Source: DASRDR01 sp035550795
GTDB lineage: Bacteria; Methylomirabilota; Methylomirabilia; Rokubacteriales; DASRDR01
Direction of reading: 5' to 3'
Length of the DNA stretch: 64,000 bases
NCBI GenBank assembly: GCA_035550795.1
Contig: DASZOL010000046.1
Span: forward strand, 1-64,000
Below, one piece after another: positions 34,195-43,696 of the stretch; the first letter of the stretch is position 1; every line of letters starts with the position of its first letter. Position numbers and translations under genes: made by a program. The notes under the pieces were generated by a model. The model saw only the letters and a list, made by a program, of their open reading frames with translations, did not search any database and was not told the origin of the DNA.

Positions 34195-37050
34195 GTGAGC
34201 GGCGCGCCGCCAGCGTCCGAGACGGACCCCTACCGGCAGCCGGTCGACGCCGTCCTGGCGGCGCTCGGCACCGACGCGCGGCTCGGCCTGGGCGAGGCGG
34301 AGGCGCGGGCCCGGCTCGAGCGCTACGGCCGGAACGAGCTGGCCGCGGAGAAGCCGGTTCCCGCCTGGCGGAAGCTCCTCGCGCAGTTCCACGACGCGCT
34401 CGTCATCCTGCTGCTCGTCGCCACCGCGATCTCGGCCGGGCTCTGGCTGGTCGAGCGCGACTCGGCGCTGCCGTACGAGGCGATCGCCATCCTGGCAGTC
34501 GTGGTGCTCAACGCGCTCATGGGCTACGCGCAGCAGGCGAAGGCGGAGCAGGCCGTGGCGGCGCTGCGCCGGATGTCCGCGGCGCACGCCCACGTCGTGC
34601 GGGGCGGCGTGCGGAAGAGCATCGCGGCGGCCGAGGTCGTGCCCGGGGACATCCTCCTCGTCGAGGAGGGCGACACGGTGGCCGCCGACGCGCGGGTAAT
34701 TCAGTCGACGGCGCTCCAGACCGCGGAGGCCGCGCTCACCGGCGAGAGCCTCCCGGTCTCGAAGGACACCGATCCGATCGGGGCAGAGGTCGGCCTGGGC
34801 GACCGTCACAACATGGTCTACGCCGGGACGACGGCGACGTACGGGCGCGGCACCGCGGTGGTCACCGCGACGGGCATGCAGACCCAGATGGGCCACATCG
34901 CCGGGATGCTGAAGGAGGCCCCGGCCGAGACCACGCCGCTCCAGCGGGAGCTCGCCCGCGTCGGCAGGCTGCTGGGAATCATCGTCCTCGTCATCGCCGC
35001 GGTGATGATCGCCACGATCCTCCTCACCGAGGAGGTGCGCGGGATCGCGGGGCTCTTCGACGTGTTCATCCTGGGCGTGGCGCTCGCGGTCGCCGCGGTC
35101 CCGGAAGGCCTGCCGGCCGTGGTGACGGCCGTGCTGGCCCTCGGCGTGCAGCGCATGGCGAAGCGCAACGCGATCGTGCGCCATCTCGCGGCGGTCGAGA
35201 CCCTGGGCTCGGCGACCGTCATCGCCTCCGACAAGACCGGGACCTTGACCCGGAACGAGATGTCGGTCCGGGTGGTCGTGACGGCCAGCGGGCGGGTGCG
35301 CCTGAGCGGCACGGGCTACGCCCCCGAGGGCGACGTGAGCCGGGACCGGGGCCGCGAGGCCGGCGACGGTCGGGCCGGCGCCGTCGACGGCGCACTCCGG
35401 ATCGAGCTGGAGCGGGCGCTCGCCGCCGGCGACCGCGCCAACAACGCCGTCCTGCAGGAGCGGGGCGGCCGGTGGACGGTGCAGGGCGACCCCACCGAGG
35501 GGGCGCTGGTCGTCGCGGCGCGCAAGGCCGGGCTCGAGGACGAAGCCCTCGACGCGCGCTTCGCGCGCGTGGGCGAGGTGCCGTTCTCGTCCGAGCGCAA
35601 GCTGATGACGACGATTCACACGGATGCCCAGCGGCGGGAGCGCGTGCTCGTCTTCACCAAGGGCGCGCCGGACGTGCTGCTCGGTCGCTGCTCGCGCGAG
35701 CTGGTCGGCGAGGACACGAGATCGCTCGACGACGGGCGGCGCGCCGAGATCCTGAGGGCCAACGAGGAGCTCGCCGGAGAGGCCCTGCGCACGCTCGGCG
35801 TCGCCTTCCGCCCGCTGCCCGCCGACGCCCTCCAGGCCGCCGAGCTCGACGAGAGCCTCGAGCAGGACCTCGTGTTCGCCGGCCTGATCGGCATGATCGA
35901 CCCGCCGCGCCCGGAGGCCAGGGACGCGGTGGCCCGCACGAAGGCGGCCGGGATCCGGCCGGTGATGATCACGGGCGATCACCCCGTCACCGCCGCCATC
36001 ATCGCCGGCGAGCTCAGCATCGCCGCCGACGGGCGGGTCGTCACCGGGGCCGAGCTCGAGAGGATGCCCGAGGAGGCGCTGGGCCGGACGGTCCGCGAGG
36101 TGTCAGTCTACGCGCGGGTCAACCCCGACCACAAGCTGCGCATCGTGAAGGCGCTCAGGCGCGGCGGCGCCGTCGTGGCGATGACCGGGGACGGCGTGAA
36201 CGACGCCCCCGCGCTGAAGACGGCCGACATCGGCGTGGCGATGGGTATCACGGGCACGGACGTGTCCAAGGAAGCCGCGGACATCGTGCTGGCGGACGAC
36301 AACTTCGCGTCGATCGTCGCGGCGGTTGAAGAGGGTCGCGCGATCTTCGCGAACATCCGAAGCTTCCTGCGCTACCTGCTGTCGTCGAACATCGGCGAAG
36401 TGATGACGATGTTCCTCGGCGTCCTGCTGGCGGACGTCATCGGCCTGACGGCGGCCGGGGGCGGCGGCGTGGTGCTGCCGCTGCTGGCGACGCACATCCT
36501 CTGGGTCAACCTGGTGACGGACGGCGCGCCGGCGCTCGCGCTGGGCGTGGACCCGGCGGCCCCGGGCGTGATGGCGAGGCCGCCGCGTCCTCCTGGCGAG
36601 GGAGTGATCACGCGGAGGATGTGGGCGGGCATCCTCCAGGTCGGCGCGATCATAGCGGCCGGGACGCTGCTCGTGCTGGACGCGAGCTTGCCCGGCGGCC
36701 TGATCGAAGGCGGGCACGACCTGCGCCACGCGCAGACCATGGCGTTCACCACGCTGGTCTTCTTCTCGCTCTTCACGGTCTTCGGCGCGCGCTCCGACGA
36801 GCGGAGCGCCTTCATCGGGCTCTTCTCGAACGCGTGGCTGTGGGGCGCGGTCCTGCTGGCACTCGTGCTGCAAGCGGCGGTGGTCCACGTCCCGTTCCTG
36901 CAGCAGGCGTTCTCGACCGTGAACCTCGGCGCAGGCGACTGGCTCGTCTGCGCGGCGGTGGGGAGCTCGGTGCTGTGGCTGCGCGAGCTGAGCAAGGCCC
37001 TGGCGCGCGCAAGGCGCCGCGGGAGCGCGGGGGGCCCGGGCGGACGGTGA
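34195..37050 (+). CDS. P-type cation-transporting ATPase (type II, Ca2+-like)
   Basis: 951 residues. Motifs in order: the N-terminal cation-ATPase domain (D-A-V-L-A-A-L-G...G-L-G-E-A-E-A), L-T-G-E-S-L-P-V in the actuator, P-E-G-L-P-A-V-V-T in membrane helix 4, the phosphorylation site S-D-K-T-G-T-L-T, K-G-A-P-D-V-L in the nucleotide domain, and G-D-G-V-N-D-A-P-A-L-K at the hinge. P-E-G-L-P is typical of type II pumps for Ca2+ (or Mn2+/Na+). The C-terminal six-helix block is present. GTG 34195 gives the standard N-terminus; ATG 34126 would add a basic tail. No regulatory partner is seen. Confidence 0.9.
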   Translation: MSGAPPASETDPYRQPVDAVLAALGTDARLGLGEAEARARLERYGRNELAAEKPVPAWRKLLAQFHDALVILLLVATAISAGLWLVERDSALPYEAIAILAVVVLNALMGYAQQAKAEQAVAALRRMSAAHAHVVRGGVRKSIAAAEVVPGDILLVEEGDTVAADARVIQSTALQTAEAALTGESLPVSKDTDPIGAEVGLGDRHNMVYAGTTATYGRGTAVVTATGMQTQMGHIAGMLKEAPAETTPLQRELARVGRLLGIIVLVIAAVMIATILLTEEVRGIAGLFDVFILGVALAVAAVPEGLPAVVTAVLALGVQRMAKRNAIVRHLAAVETLGSATVIASDKTGTLTRNEMSVRVVVTASGRVRLSGTGYAPEGDVSRDRGREAGDGRAGAVDGALRIELERALAAGDRANNAVLQERGGRWTVQGDPTEGALVVAARKAGLEDEALDARFARVGEVPFSSERKLMTTIHTDAQRRERVLVFTKGAPDVLLGRCSRELVGEDTRSLDDGRRAEILRANEELAGEALRTLGVAFRPLPADALQAAELDESLEQDLVFAGLIGMIDPPRPEARDAVARTKAAGIRPVMITGDHPVTAAIIAGELSIAADGRVVTGAELERMPEEALGRTVREVSVYARVNPDHKLRIVKALRRGGAVVAMTGDGVNDAPALKTADIGVAMGITGTDVSKEAADIVLADDNFASIVAAVEEGRAIFANIRSFLRYLLSSNIGEVMTMFLGVLLADVIGLTAAGGGGVVLPLLATHILWVNLVTDGAPALALGVDPAAPGVMARPPRPPGEGVITRRMWAGILQVGAIIAAGTLLVLDASLPGGLIEGGHDLRHAQTMAFTTLVFFSLFTVFGARSDERSAFIGLFSNAWLWGAVLLALVLQAAVVHVPFLQQAFSTVNLGAGDWLVCAAVGSSVLWLRELSKALARARRRGSAGGPGGR

Positions 37051-37069
37051 CGCGAGGGGCCGCGGCCCG

Positions 37070-39592
37070 TCACCGTTGCCACAGGATCTCGTGGGCCTCG
37101 AGAGGCACCGAGGCATCCGGATGGCGCGGCAGAAGCCGCGGCGTGTAGTCGCCGGGCGGCCGCACCGACGGGATGGTCGCCGCGTACTCGTGGCCGCCGG
37201 CGGGCCCGTCGAGCGTCCGGATCGGCTCCATCGCGTGACGCTCGGGCTCTCCCCCGGTGGCCGGGTTCGCGTACAGCTCGACGCGCACCGCCTCGGGGGC
37301 GAGGCCGCCGAGGTGAACCTGGACGGTGACGCGCTGCCCGGCCCCGTGCGTCTGCACGCCGACTGGCCCGAAGCGCGCTTCCGGCCAGTGCGCGGCGACC
37401 GCTTGTCGCCAGGCGACCAGCTTCCCTCCACGGCCGCCCCCGCCGGCGGCGCGCGCCCGGTACGCTGACGCGAGCGGCAGGTAGTACGTCTCCGTGTACT
37501 CGCGCACGCCGCGGTTCGCGGAGAACCGCGGCGTCAGCCCCGCCATGCTGGCGCGCATCTTCGCGAGCCAGCCGGTGGGCATTCCGCGCGCGTCCCGCGT
37601 GTAGAACGCGGGCACCACCTCGCGCTCGAGGAGCCCGTAGAGGGCCTCGGCCTCGGCCGCATCCCAGGCGGGATCGGCGCCGTGCTCGCGACCGTCCCCC
37701 AGCGCCCAGCCGACCTCCGGGGTGTAGGCTTCCGCCCACCACCCGTCCAGCTCCGAGAGGTTCAGGCCGCCGTTGACCAGGACCTTCATGCCGCTCGTGC
37801 CGCTCGCCTCCCACGGCCGGCGCGGCGTGTTGATCCAGAGGTCGACGCCCTGCACGAGGTGCTCCGCGGCGAGGAGGTCGTAGTCCGGCAGGAAGATGAC
37901 GCGGCCCTGCGCCTCGGGCCGGCGCGCGAACGCGATCCACGTCTGGATCAGGTCCTGGCCGGCCTGATCGGCGGGGTGCGCCTTGCCGGCCATGATCAGC
38001 TGGACGGGGCGGTCGCGATTCGAAAGGAGCCGGAGCAGCCGGCCGGGGTCATGAAGGAGCATGTTGGGGCGCTTGTACGTGGCGAAGCGGCGCGCGAACC
38101 CCAGCGTGAGGGCGTCGGGGTCCAGGCTCGCGCGGAGCGCCGCCGCCTCCTCCGGCGCCGCGTCCCAGGACGCGGCGTGGACCGCCATGCGCTCGCGGAC
38201 GTAGGCGACGAGCGCCTTACGACCGGCGGCGCGCATGGCCCAGAGGTCGCCATCGGACGCGCCGGCCACGTCCGCCTCCACGGTGGCCATGGTGCCTCGC
38301 CACCGCTCGGGACCGCAGGTCGCTGTCCAGAGCGCGTCGGCCTCTGCCGAGTCCCACGTCGGCGTGTGGACGCCGTTGGTGACGTGGCCGACGGGCACCT
38401 CGATCTCGGGCCACCGGGGGAAGAGCGACTGGAAGATGCGGCGGCTCACCGCGCCGTGCAGGCGGCTGACGCCGTTGATGGCCCCGCTGGCGCGGATGGC
38501 GAGGTACGCCATGTTGAATGGCTCGTCGGGCTCCTCCGGGCGCTCCCGTCCGAGCGCGAGGAGGCGGTGGGCCTCGATGCCCAGGCGCTCCCGAGCGTAC
38601 CAGCCGAGGTACCGCTCGACGAGCGGCGCCGCGAAGCGATCGAAGCCGGCCGGCACCGCGGTGTGGGTCGTGAAGAGATTGCCCGCCCGCGTGACCTGAA
38701 GGGCCACGTCGAAAGGCTGGCCGCTGTCCTCCATGAAGCTCCGGGCCCGCTCGAGGGCCGCGAAGGCCGCGTGCCCCTCGTTGAGATGACAGACCTCGGG
38801 CTCCAGCCGGAGCGCGCGCAGCAGGCGCCACCCGCCGATCCCCAGCAGGAGCTCCTGGCGCAGGCGCTGTTCGGGGCCGCCCCCGTACAGCTCGCTGACG
38901 ATGCCGCGGACCGCGGGCGGATTCGCGGGATCGTTGCTGTCGAGCAGGTAGAGCGCAACGCGCCCGACCTGGACGTGCCACGCGCGGAGCCAGATGTCGC
39001 GGCCCGGCAGCTCCACCGCGAGGCGAAGCCACTCCCCGCCGGGCCCCCGGGCCGGGGTGATCGGGAGGTGGGCCGGGTCGTTGTAAGGATAGAGCTCTTC
39101 CTGGCTCCCGTCGGCGGCGATCACCTGGCGGAAGTACCCCTGCTGGTAGAGGAGGCCCACGCCGACGACCGGCACGGCGAGGTCGCTCGCGGCCTTGAGC
39201 TGGTCGCCCGCCACGTTCCCGAGGCCGCCGGAGTAGATGGGCAGCGCCTCGCTCAGCGCGAACTCCATGCTGAAGTAGGCCACGCGCGTGAGGGGCGCCT
39301 GCGGGTGGCAGTGCTGGAACCACGCCGCCGAGGCGAGGTAGTCGCGCCGCTCCGCGTGGAGTCGCTCGATCCGCGCCCGGGAGGCCGGCCGCGCCAGGAG
39401 CTCCTGGATCCGCGCGGGCGCGGCGGTCTGGAGGACGACCCACGGGTTGTGGGTCAGGGCCCACAGCTCGGGATCGAGCTGGCTCCAGAGCTCGTCCGTG
39501 CCGTGGTGCCACGACCAGCGCAGGTCGAGGGCGAGCTCCGTCAGGGCCTTGCGGCCGGGACCCGTCGGACCTGGATCCTTCTTCTTCTTCAT
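37070..39592 (-). CDS. glgP: Alpha-glucan phosphorylase
   Basis: 840 residues, matching the compact alpha-glucan phosphorylase group. N-terminal W-S-W-H-H-G-T-D-E-L-W, Y-F-S-M-E-F-A-L-S-E-A-L-P-I-Y-S-G-G-L-G, and the E-G-H-A-A-F-A block are present. The pyridoxal-phosphate region reads W-E-A-S-G-T-S-G-M-K-V-L-V-N-G-G, where the lysine binds PLP, followed by S-E-L-D-G-W-W. It releases glucose 1-phosphate from glycogen or maltodextrin. GGGGAGAG precedes ATG 39592. It converges on the P-type ATPase with 19 bases between, where a GC palindrome may end both transcripts. Confidence 0.93.
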   Translation of the reverse strand: MKKKKDPGPTGPGRKALTELALDLRWSWHHGTDELWSQLDPELWALTHNPWVVLQTAAPARIQELLARPASRARIERLHAERRDYLASAAWFQHCHPQAPLTRVAYFSMEFALSEALPIYSGGLGNVAGDQLKAASDLAVPVVGVGLLYQQGYFRQVIAADGSQEELYPYNDPAHLPITPARGPGGEWLRLAVELPGRDIWLRAWHVQVGRVALYLLDSNDPANPPAVRGIVSELYGGGPEQRLRQELLLGIGGWRLLRALRLEPEVCHLNEGHAAFAALERARSFMEDSGQPFDVALQVTRAGNLFTTHTAVPAGFDRFAAPLVERYLGWYARERLGIEAHRLLALGRERPEEPDEPFNMAYLAIRASGAINGVSRLHGAVSRRIFQSLFPRWPEIEVPVGHVTNGVHTPTWDSAEADALWTATCGPERWRGTMATVEADVAGASDGDLWAMRAAGRKALVAYVRERMAVHAASWDAAPEEAAALRASLDPDALTLGFARRFATYKRPNMLLHDPGRLLRLLSNRDRPVQLIMAGKAHPADQAGQDLIQTWIAFARRPEAQGRVIFLPDYDLLAAEHLVQGVDLWINTPRRPWEASGTSGMKVLVNGGLNLSELDGWWAEAYTPEVGWALGDGREHGADPAWDAAEAEALYGLLEREVVPAFYTRDARGMPTGWLAKMRASMAGLTPRFSANRGVREYTETYYLPLASAYRARAAGGGGRGGKLVAWRQAVAAHWPEARFGPVGVQTHGAGQRVTVQVHLGGLAPEAVRVELYANPATGGEPERHAMEPIRTLDGPAGGHEYAATIPSVRPPGDYTPRLLPRHPDASVPLEAHEILWQR

Positions 39593-39766
39593 CAGATCTC
39601 TCCCCGGGCCGGCGGAGGTCTCCCCGGGCTGCTCCCCCCGCCGCGGCGGCTCCCCGAGTGCGCCGGATCTCCCAATTATCCCTCACTCTCCGAGACCAAG
39701 GTCCGGGGACGATGACGCTTGACGCGCCCCGCGCGACTGCATAGAGTCGGCCTAGCCGGGCCCGTG

Positions 39767-41350
39767 ATGGACGCGCTCTCGAGCCGCCCGCAGGCCGCCC
39801 TCGCTCTCTTCCTCGAGGTGAGCCGGTCGTTCCACGCGCTGGTCGAGCCGGACGCGCTGCTATCCCTGGTCACCGAGCGCGTTCGCACGCTACTCGACGC
39901 CGAGGCGTGCTCCGTGATCCTGTACGACCCGGACCGCGACGAGCTCTACATCCCGGTGTCGAGCGACGCGCGGATCGCGGCGCCCGATGGGCTACGGGAG
40001 GTGCGCTTTCGCGCGTCCGAGGGCATCGCCGGGTGGGTGCTCCGCGAGGGCCGCTCCGTCCTGGTGCCTGACGTCGCCAGCGATCCTCGCTTCTACGACG
40101 CCGTGGACCGCCAGACGGGCACCGCCAGCCGCTCGCTGCTCTGCGCGCCCCTCCGGACGCGATCGGGCACCATCGGCGTCACGCAGGTCCTCAACAAGCG
40201 CTCGGGGGCCTTCACCCCGGACGACCTCGACCTGCTCGACGCCATCGCCGGGAACATCGCGGTGGCCCTGGAAAACGCCCGGCTCCACGAATCCCTGAAG
40301 CGGGAGACGGAACGGATCCAGGTCGAGAACCTCACGCTCCGGCGCGCCGTCGGCGAGCACTTCCGCGGGATCCTCGGGACGAGCCCGACGCTCCGGCGGG
40401 TCCTCGAGCAGGCGGCGCAGGCGGCCCCGACGCGCGCGACCATCACGCTGCTCGGCGAGACCGGCACCGGCAAGGAGCTGTTCGCACGCTCCATCCACGC
40501 GGCCAGCGACCGCGCGGCGGGGCCGTTCGTGGTCGTCAACTGCGCCGCCATCCCGGCCACCCTCCTGGAGTCGGAGCTGTTCGGCTTCGAGCGCGGCGCG
40601 TTCACCGGCGCGGTGGCGTCGCGCCGCGGGCGCTTCGAGGCCGCGCACGGGGGCACGCTCTTCCTCGACGAGATCGGGGAGCTCGAGCCGGCTCTCCAGG
40701 CGAAGCTCCTCCGCGTGCTGGAGTCCGGCGAGGTGCAGCCTCTCGGCAGCGAGCGGGCGCACCAGGCGGACGTCCGGATCATCACGGCGACGAACCGCGA
40801 CCTGCAGGCGCTCATGGCCGCCGGGAGGCTGCGCGAGGACCTCTACTGGCGCATCAACGTCATCACGCTCGAGCTGCCGCCGCTCCGCGAGCGGCGCGAG
40901 GACGTCCCGCTCCTGATCCACCACATCCTGGGCCGGCTCGACGCCGAGCTGGGGCGCGGACACCGCGTGCGCGCGGACGCCGAGGCCGCGCTCCTCGCCT
41001 ACGACTACCCGGGCAACGTGCGCGAGCTGGAGAACATCCTCCGCCGCGCGGCCACCCTCGCCCTGGGCCCGGAGATCACGCCGGGGGACCTGCCGCCTCA
41101 CGTGACCGCGCGGGACGAGGACGCGACCCCGGCGACGAACGCCGAGCTGAAGACGGCCAAGGCCGCCGCCGCGGCGGCGGCCGCGCACGCGGTCGAGCGG
41201 CGCTTCCTCACGCAGCTCCTGCGGGACGCGGCCGGCAACGTGTCGGAGGCGGCGCGGCGGGTGGGCATGAACCGGACCTGGCTCCACCAGCTGCTCTCGC
41301 GTCACCGGATCGACCCCAAGGGGTTCCAGCCCCCCGCGTCCGCCGGATAG
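39767..41350 (+). CDS. Sigma-54-dependent activator with GAF sensor
   Basis: 527 residues. The GAF domain covers about residues 15-170 (A-C-S-V-I-L-Y-D-P...G-I-A-G-W-V-L...I-G-V-T-Q-V-L-N-K). The AAA+ domain has Walker A G-E-T-G-T-G-K-E, the sigma-54-contact loop G-A-F-T-G-A, and Walker B G-G-T-L-F-L-D-E-I-G-E. A Fis-type helix-turn-helix ends the protein (G-N-V-S-E-A-A-R-R-V-G-M-N-R). Binding of a small ligand to GAF probably releases ATPase activity. ATG 39767 is used; TTG 39719 would add 16 residues. A sigma-54 promoter sits 240 bases downstream, so the next two genes are probable targets. Confidence 0.92.
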   Translation: MDALSSRPQAALALFLEVSRSFHALVEPDALLSLVTERVRTLLDAEACSVILYDPDRDELYIPVSSDARIAAPDGLREVRFRASEGIAGWVLREGRSVLVPDVASDPRFYDAVDRQTGTASRSLLCAPLRTRSGTIGVTQVLNKRSGAFTPDDLDLLDAIAGNIAVALENARLHESLKRETERIQVENLTLRRAVGEHFRGILGTSPTLRRVLEQAAQAAPTRATITLLGETGTGKELFARSIHAASDRAAGPFVVVNCAAIPATLLESELFGFERGAFTGAVASRRGRFEAAHGGTLFLDEIGELEPALQAKLLRVLESGEVQPLGSERAHQADVRIITATNRDLQALMAAGRLREDLYWRINVITLELPPLRERREDVPLLIHHILGRLDAELGRGHRVRADAEAALLAYDYPGNVRELENILRRAATLALGPEITPGDLPPHVTARDEDATPATNAELKTAKAAAAAAAAHAVERRFLTQLLRDAAGNVSEAARRVGMNRTWLHQLLSRHRIDPKGFQPPASAG

Positions 41351-41664
41351 CGGCCCGCCTCGTCGGAGGAGCGGGCCCGGGCCGCCGCCGGCGGCCCCCG
41401 CCACGGAGACACTGTCGCCGCCGAGCAGACAGGCCCCTAACCCGGCGTTCGCCTGAGCGATTCGCTTGACCGGGCCCGGCCGGGCGCGTCCCGGGTGACA
41501 GCCGCGGGCAAACAGGCCCCCGGCGTCGGGGCTGAATCAGGATCGGCCAAGTCCGCGGGATGTCCGGCTTGGCTGAGGGCCGGCCGCATGGCAGGTCGCT
41601 TGCTCCTGTACCTGACGGCCGATGCTCGAGGCGACCCTGACCTTCGGGGAAGGGGAAATCAGCC
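41351..41664. other. Intergenic region with sigma-54 promoter
   Basis: 314 bases. Near its left end GCCCGC/GCGGGC (41353-41376) can form a hairpin that may end the activator transcript. The promoter at 41589 is listed separately. No gene. Confidence 0.5.
41589..41604 (+). promoter_or_regulatory. Sigma-54 (-24/-12) promoter
   Basis: TGGCAGGTCGCTTGCT matches the consensus TGGCACGrNNNTTGCW at every fixed base except one (G for C in the -24 block), with exact GG/GC spacing. It lies 60 bases before ATG 41665 and directly after the gene of a sigma-54 activator. Expected transcription start is about 41615. Confidence 0.7.
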
Positions 41665-42213
41665 ATGAAGGTGTCGTTGCTCCTCGCCCCAGCGCTCGTG
41701 GCCCTCCTGATCGGTGGCGGGACGAATCCCGGCGTGACGCCCGAGCGGGGCGCGCCTTCCGCCCGCTCCCTGCGGCTGTCCGTCGAGGCGGCCCTGGAGC
41801 ACGGCGACGTCCTGGCGGCCATGCGCACCACCAGCATCGCGCATGGTCGGGCTGTCCGCGAGCGCTCCTGGGAGTCCCTGCTCGCGGTGGGCGACGAGTA
41901 CTGCCGCATCGCCGCCCGGACCGAGGCGCCCGACGCGGCGAGCCAGCGAGCACGCGACGCCTACCAGGCGGCGCTTCGCGAGGCTCGCCGCGCGGAGTCG
42001 CTCGACGGCGTGCTTCGCGCCGCCGAGGGCTTCGCCCAGCTCGGCGACCCGGGCGAGGTGGGGCTGAGCCTTCACATCGCCCGCGAACTGGCCGGCTCCG
42101 ACGCCGAGGCGATCGACGACGTGCGCGCGGCAGCCGGGCGGCTCAGCGATCTCCTCGAGCGGGCGCGCCCCGACGAAGCGGAGACGATTGACGACCCAGG
42201 AGGCACACCATGA
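41665..42213 (+). CDS. Exported helical protein of unknown function
   Basis: 182 residues with a signal peptide (M-K-V-S-L-L-L-A-P-A-L-V-A-L-L-I-G-G-G, cleavage probably before residue 20-25). The mature part is alanine- and glutamate-rich and helical, in TPR-like segments (L-E-H-G-D-V-L-A-A-M; D-A-Y-Q-A-A-L-R-E-A-R-R-A-E). A GGGGAAGGGGAA stretch precedes ATG 41665. The stop overlaps the next start by ATGA. The sigma-54 promoter upstream implies control by the activator at 39767. No family recognised. Confidence 0.7.
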   Translation: MKVSLLLAPALVALLIGGGTNPGVTPERGAPSARSLRLSVEAALEHGDVLAAMRTTSIAHGRAVRERSWESLLAVGDEYCRIAARTEAPDAASQRARDAYQAALREARRAESLDGVLRAAEGFAQLGDPGEVGLSLHIARELAGSDAEAIDDVRAAAGRLSDLLERARPDEAETIDDPGGTP

Positions 42214-42464
42214 TCACAGGACTGCGGAGCGCGGTCGACGCGCTGAGAGCGGTTCGACGGGACACGCGGGCGTGGGTCCATCACCTCACGGGCGAGGGGC
42301 CGGCCACGGTCCAGCGGCAGCGGCAGGCCGTCGCCCAGACGCTCACCGCCGCACCGCCGGCGTCGGTGGCGCGTCGCGCGTCCCCGGGCGAGAAGGCCGG
42401 CGCCCTGCGGGCGCCGGCCACGGCCGGCACGCCCCGGCGTCGCCTCATCCTCGGCACCCGCTGA
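42210..42464 (+). CDS. Small basic protein, second gene of sigma-54 unit
   Basis: 84 residues (M-I-T-G-L-R-S-A-V-D-A-L-R-A-V-R-R-D...), rich in arginine, alanine and proline, with no signal peptide or membrane segment. AGGAGG sits just before ATG 42210, and the start overlaps the previous stop, so it is co-translated with the exported helical protein. No family recognised. Confidence 0.6.
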   Translation: MITGLRSAVDALRAVRRDTRAWVHHLTGEGPATVQRQRQAVAQTLTAAPPASVARRASPGEKAGALRAPATAGTPRRRLILGTR

Positions 42465-43015
42465 TCTGTCCCCCACGGAGCCGGGGCGATGCGCTGATCG
42501 GCGCCGATCCGGGCGTGTGCCCCGGCGTCGGACCGTCGCGGCTGACGGAGGCACGCGCTGATTGACGGCGCGCGCTCGCCGCCTCACACAAACCGCCTCG
42601 GGAGCCTTCGAGCGTTTTCATCCAGGATGGTCCTCAGTGTGGCCTCGCGCCCGCCGAGCGGCCGTACTTGCGGCCCGATCGGTGGAGAAATTCCCCTGGC
42701 GTGCTGATCTGACCGTACGCCGGAAAATTCCCGCGGCTAGCGCCCTGATCACCAGGGCAGGCGCCTGCGACGACGGCCGCAAGTGGCCGTCGGGACGCCC
42801 CCTCCTCAGAGGAACAGGGGCCTCCTGTCGGGGGCACATCGTTTGCACGGTGATGTCGCCGGTCCTGCCACCGACAAAGGCAAACCCGTCGTGAGGCGGG
42901 GGCGCAAAGCCACGGGTCAGGCGTGGGAGCCTGATAGCCGGGTTGCCGAAGGGACAGGGATCTCTCCATCCCCGCCCGTGTCTCCACCCTGGCAGGCCAT
43001 GAACAAGGAGGAGTC
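42465..43015. other. Leader region containing the riboswitch
   Basis: About 550 bases between the sigma-54 unit and the exported protein at 43016. The left 400 bases hold no recognisable gene; the right part is the c-di-GMP riboswitch leader. The promoter must lie before 42870 but I could not pinpoint it. Confidence 0.5.
42870..42952 (+). promoter_or_regulatory. Cyclic di-GMP-I (GEMM) riboswitch aptamer
   Basis: The GEMM-I layout is complete. GGCAAACC starts at 42879. A 6-bp hairpin CCCGTC/GGCGGG capped by a GTGA tetraloop follows (42885-42900), then GGCGCAAAGCC, a second hairpin TCAGGC/GCCTGA (42917-42934), and the closing TAGCCGGGTTGCC, which pairs with the 5' strand. The aptamer ends about 63 bases before ATG 43016, leaving room for an expression platform near the ribosome-binding site. 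It should sense cyclic di-GMP. Confidence 0.92.
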
Positions 43016-43696
43016 ATGTCTCATCGACCGAGCTGGCTCAGGTTCCTGGCCTCATCCCTCGCTGTCGCCGTGCTCGTCCTGGGGACCGTCGTCCCGACCG
43101 CGATGGCCAAGAAGCCGGACCCACCGAAGAACACGCAGCTGCCGCCTGGCCGCCCCTTCCGGCTCATCCAGGGGATGATCGACGGCCTCGACAGCCGGAT
43201 CGACGCGCTGGAGGCCGCCGCGCCGAAGGGCGGCGCGCTGTGGATCAACCCGCTCGCCCTCGTGGGGACGACGGGAGCCGTGGCCCTGACGCCTGCCGGC
43301 GCCCTCGCGCCGGGTCTAGTCGTCGGCGCAGCGGGGACGGCGAGCGACACGCTCCAGGCCGGCCTCCAGGTGCCGCCCGGCTTCGCCATCACGGGCGCGA
43401 CGGTCTGCTACGCCCCCGGGGCCGCCGGCGGGTTCGTCTCCAGCGTGGCACTCACCCGCAACGACCTGGCCCCGCCGTTCGCGCCGACTCCCCTCCCGAC
43501 CGCGGCCACCATCGGGGCGTCGCCCGGCGCCCCGATCTGCGAACTCATGGCCCTGAACACGCCCTACGATCCCGGCGACGCGGTCGCCGGCGGGCCGGCC
43601 TACCTAAGCATCGGGGTGAGCTTCCCCGGACTCGGGGCCGACGTGCTCACCATCCACGGTATCGCGGTCCTGCTCGAACCCGTCGCCGCGCCGTAG
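43016..43696 (+). CDS. Exported protein under c-di-GMP riboswitch control
   Basis: 226 residues. The signal peptide covers residues 1-31 (ends P-T-A-M-A before K-K-P). A short helix R-L-I-Q-G-M-I-D-G-L-D-S-R-I-D-A-L-E-A-A (49-68) looks like a coiled-coil or trimerisation stub. The rest is glycine/alanine/proline-rich with predicted beta strands and only two cysteines. AAGGAGGAG precedes ATG 43016. No enzyme motif is present. A riboswitch for the biofilm signal plus a coiled-coil stub and repetitive beta part suggests a surface or matrix protein, but that is inference. Single gene, followed by a PP-loop gene after 212 bases. Confidence 0.75.
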   Translation: MSHRPSWLRFLASSLAVAVLVLGTVVPTAMAKKPDPPKNTQLPPGRPFRLIQGMIDGLDSRIDALEAAAPKGGALWINPLALVGTTGAVALTPAGALAPGLVVGAAGTASDTLQAGLQVPPGFAITGATVCYAPGAAGGFVSSVALTRNDLAPPFAPTPLPTAATIGASPGAPICELMALNTPYDPGDAVAGGPAYLSIGVSFPGLGADVLTIHGIAVLLEPVAAP

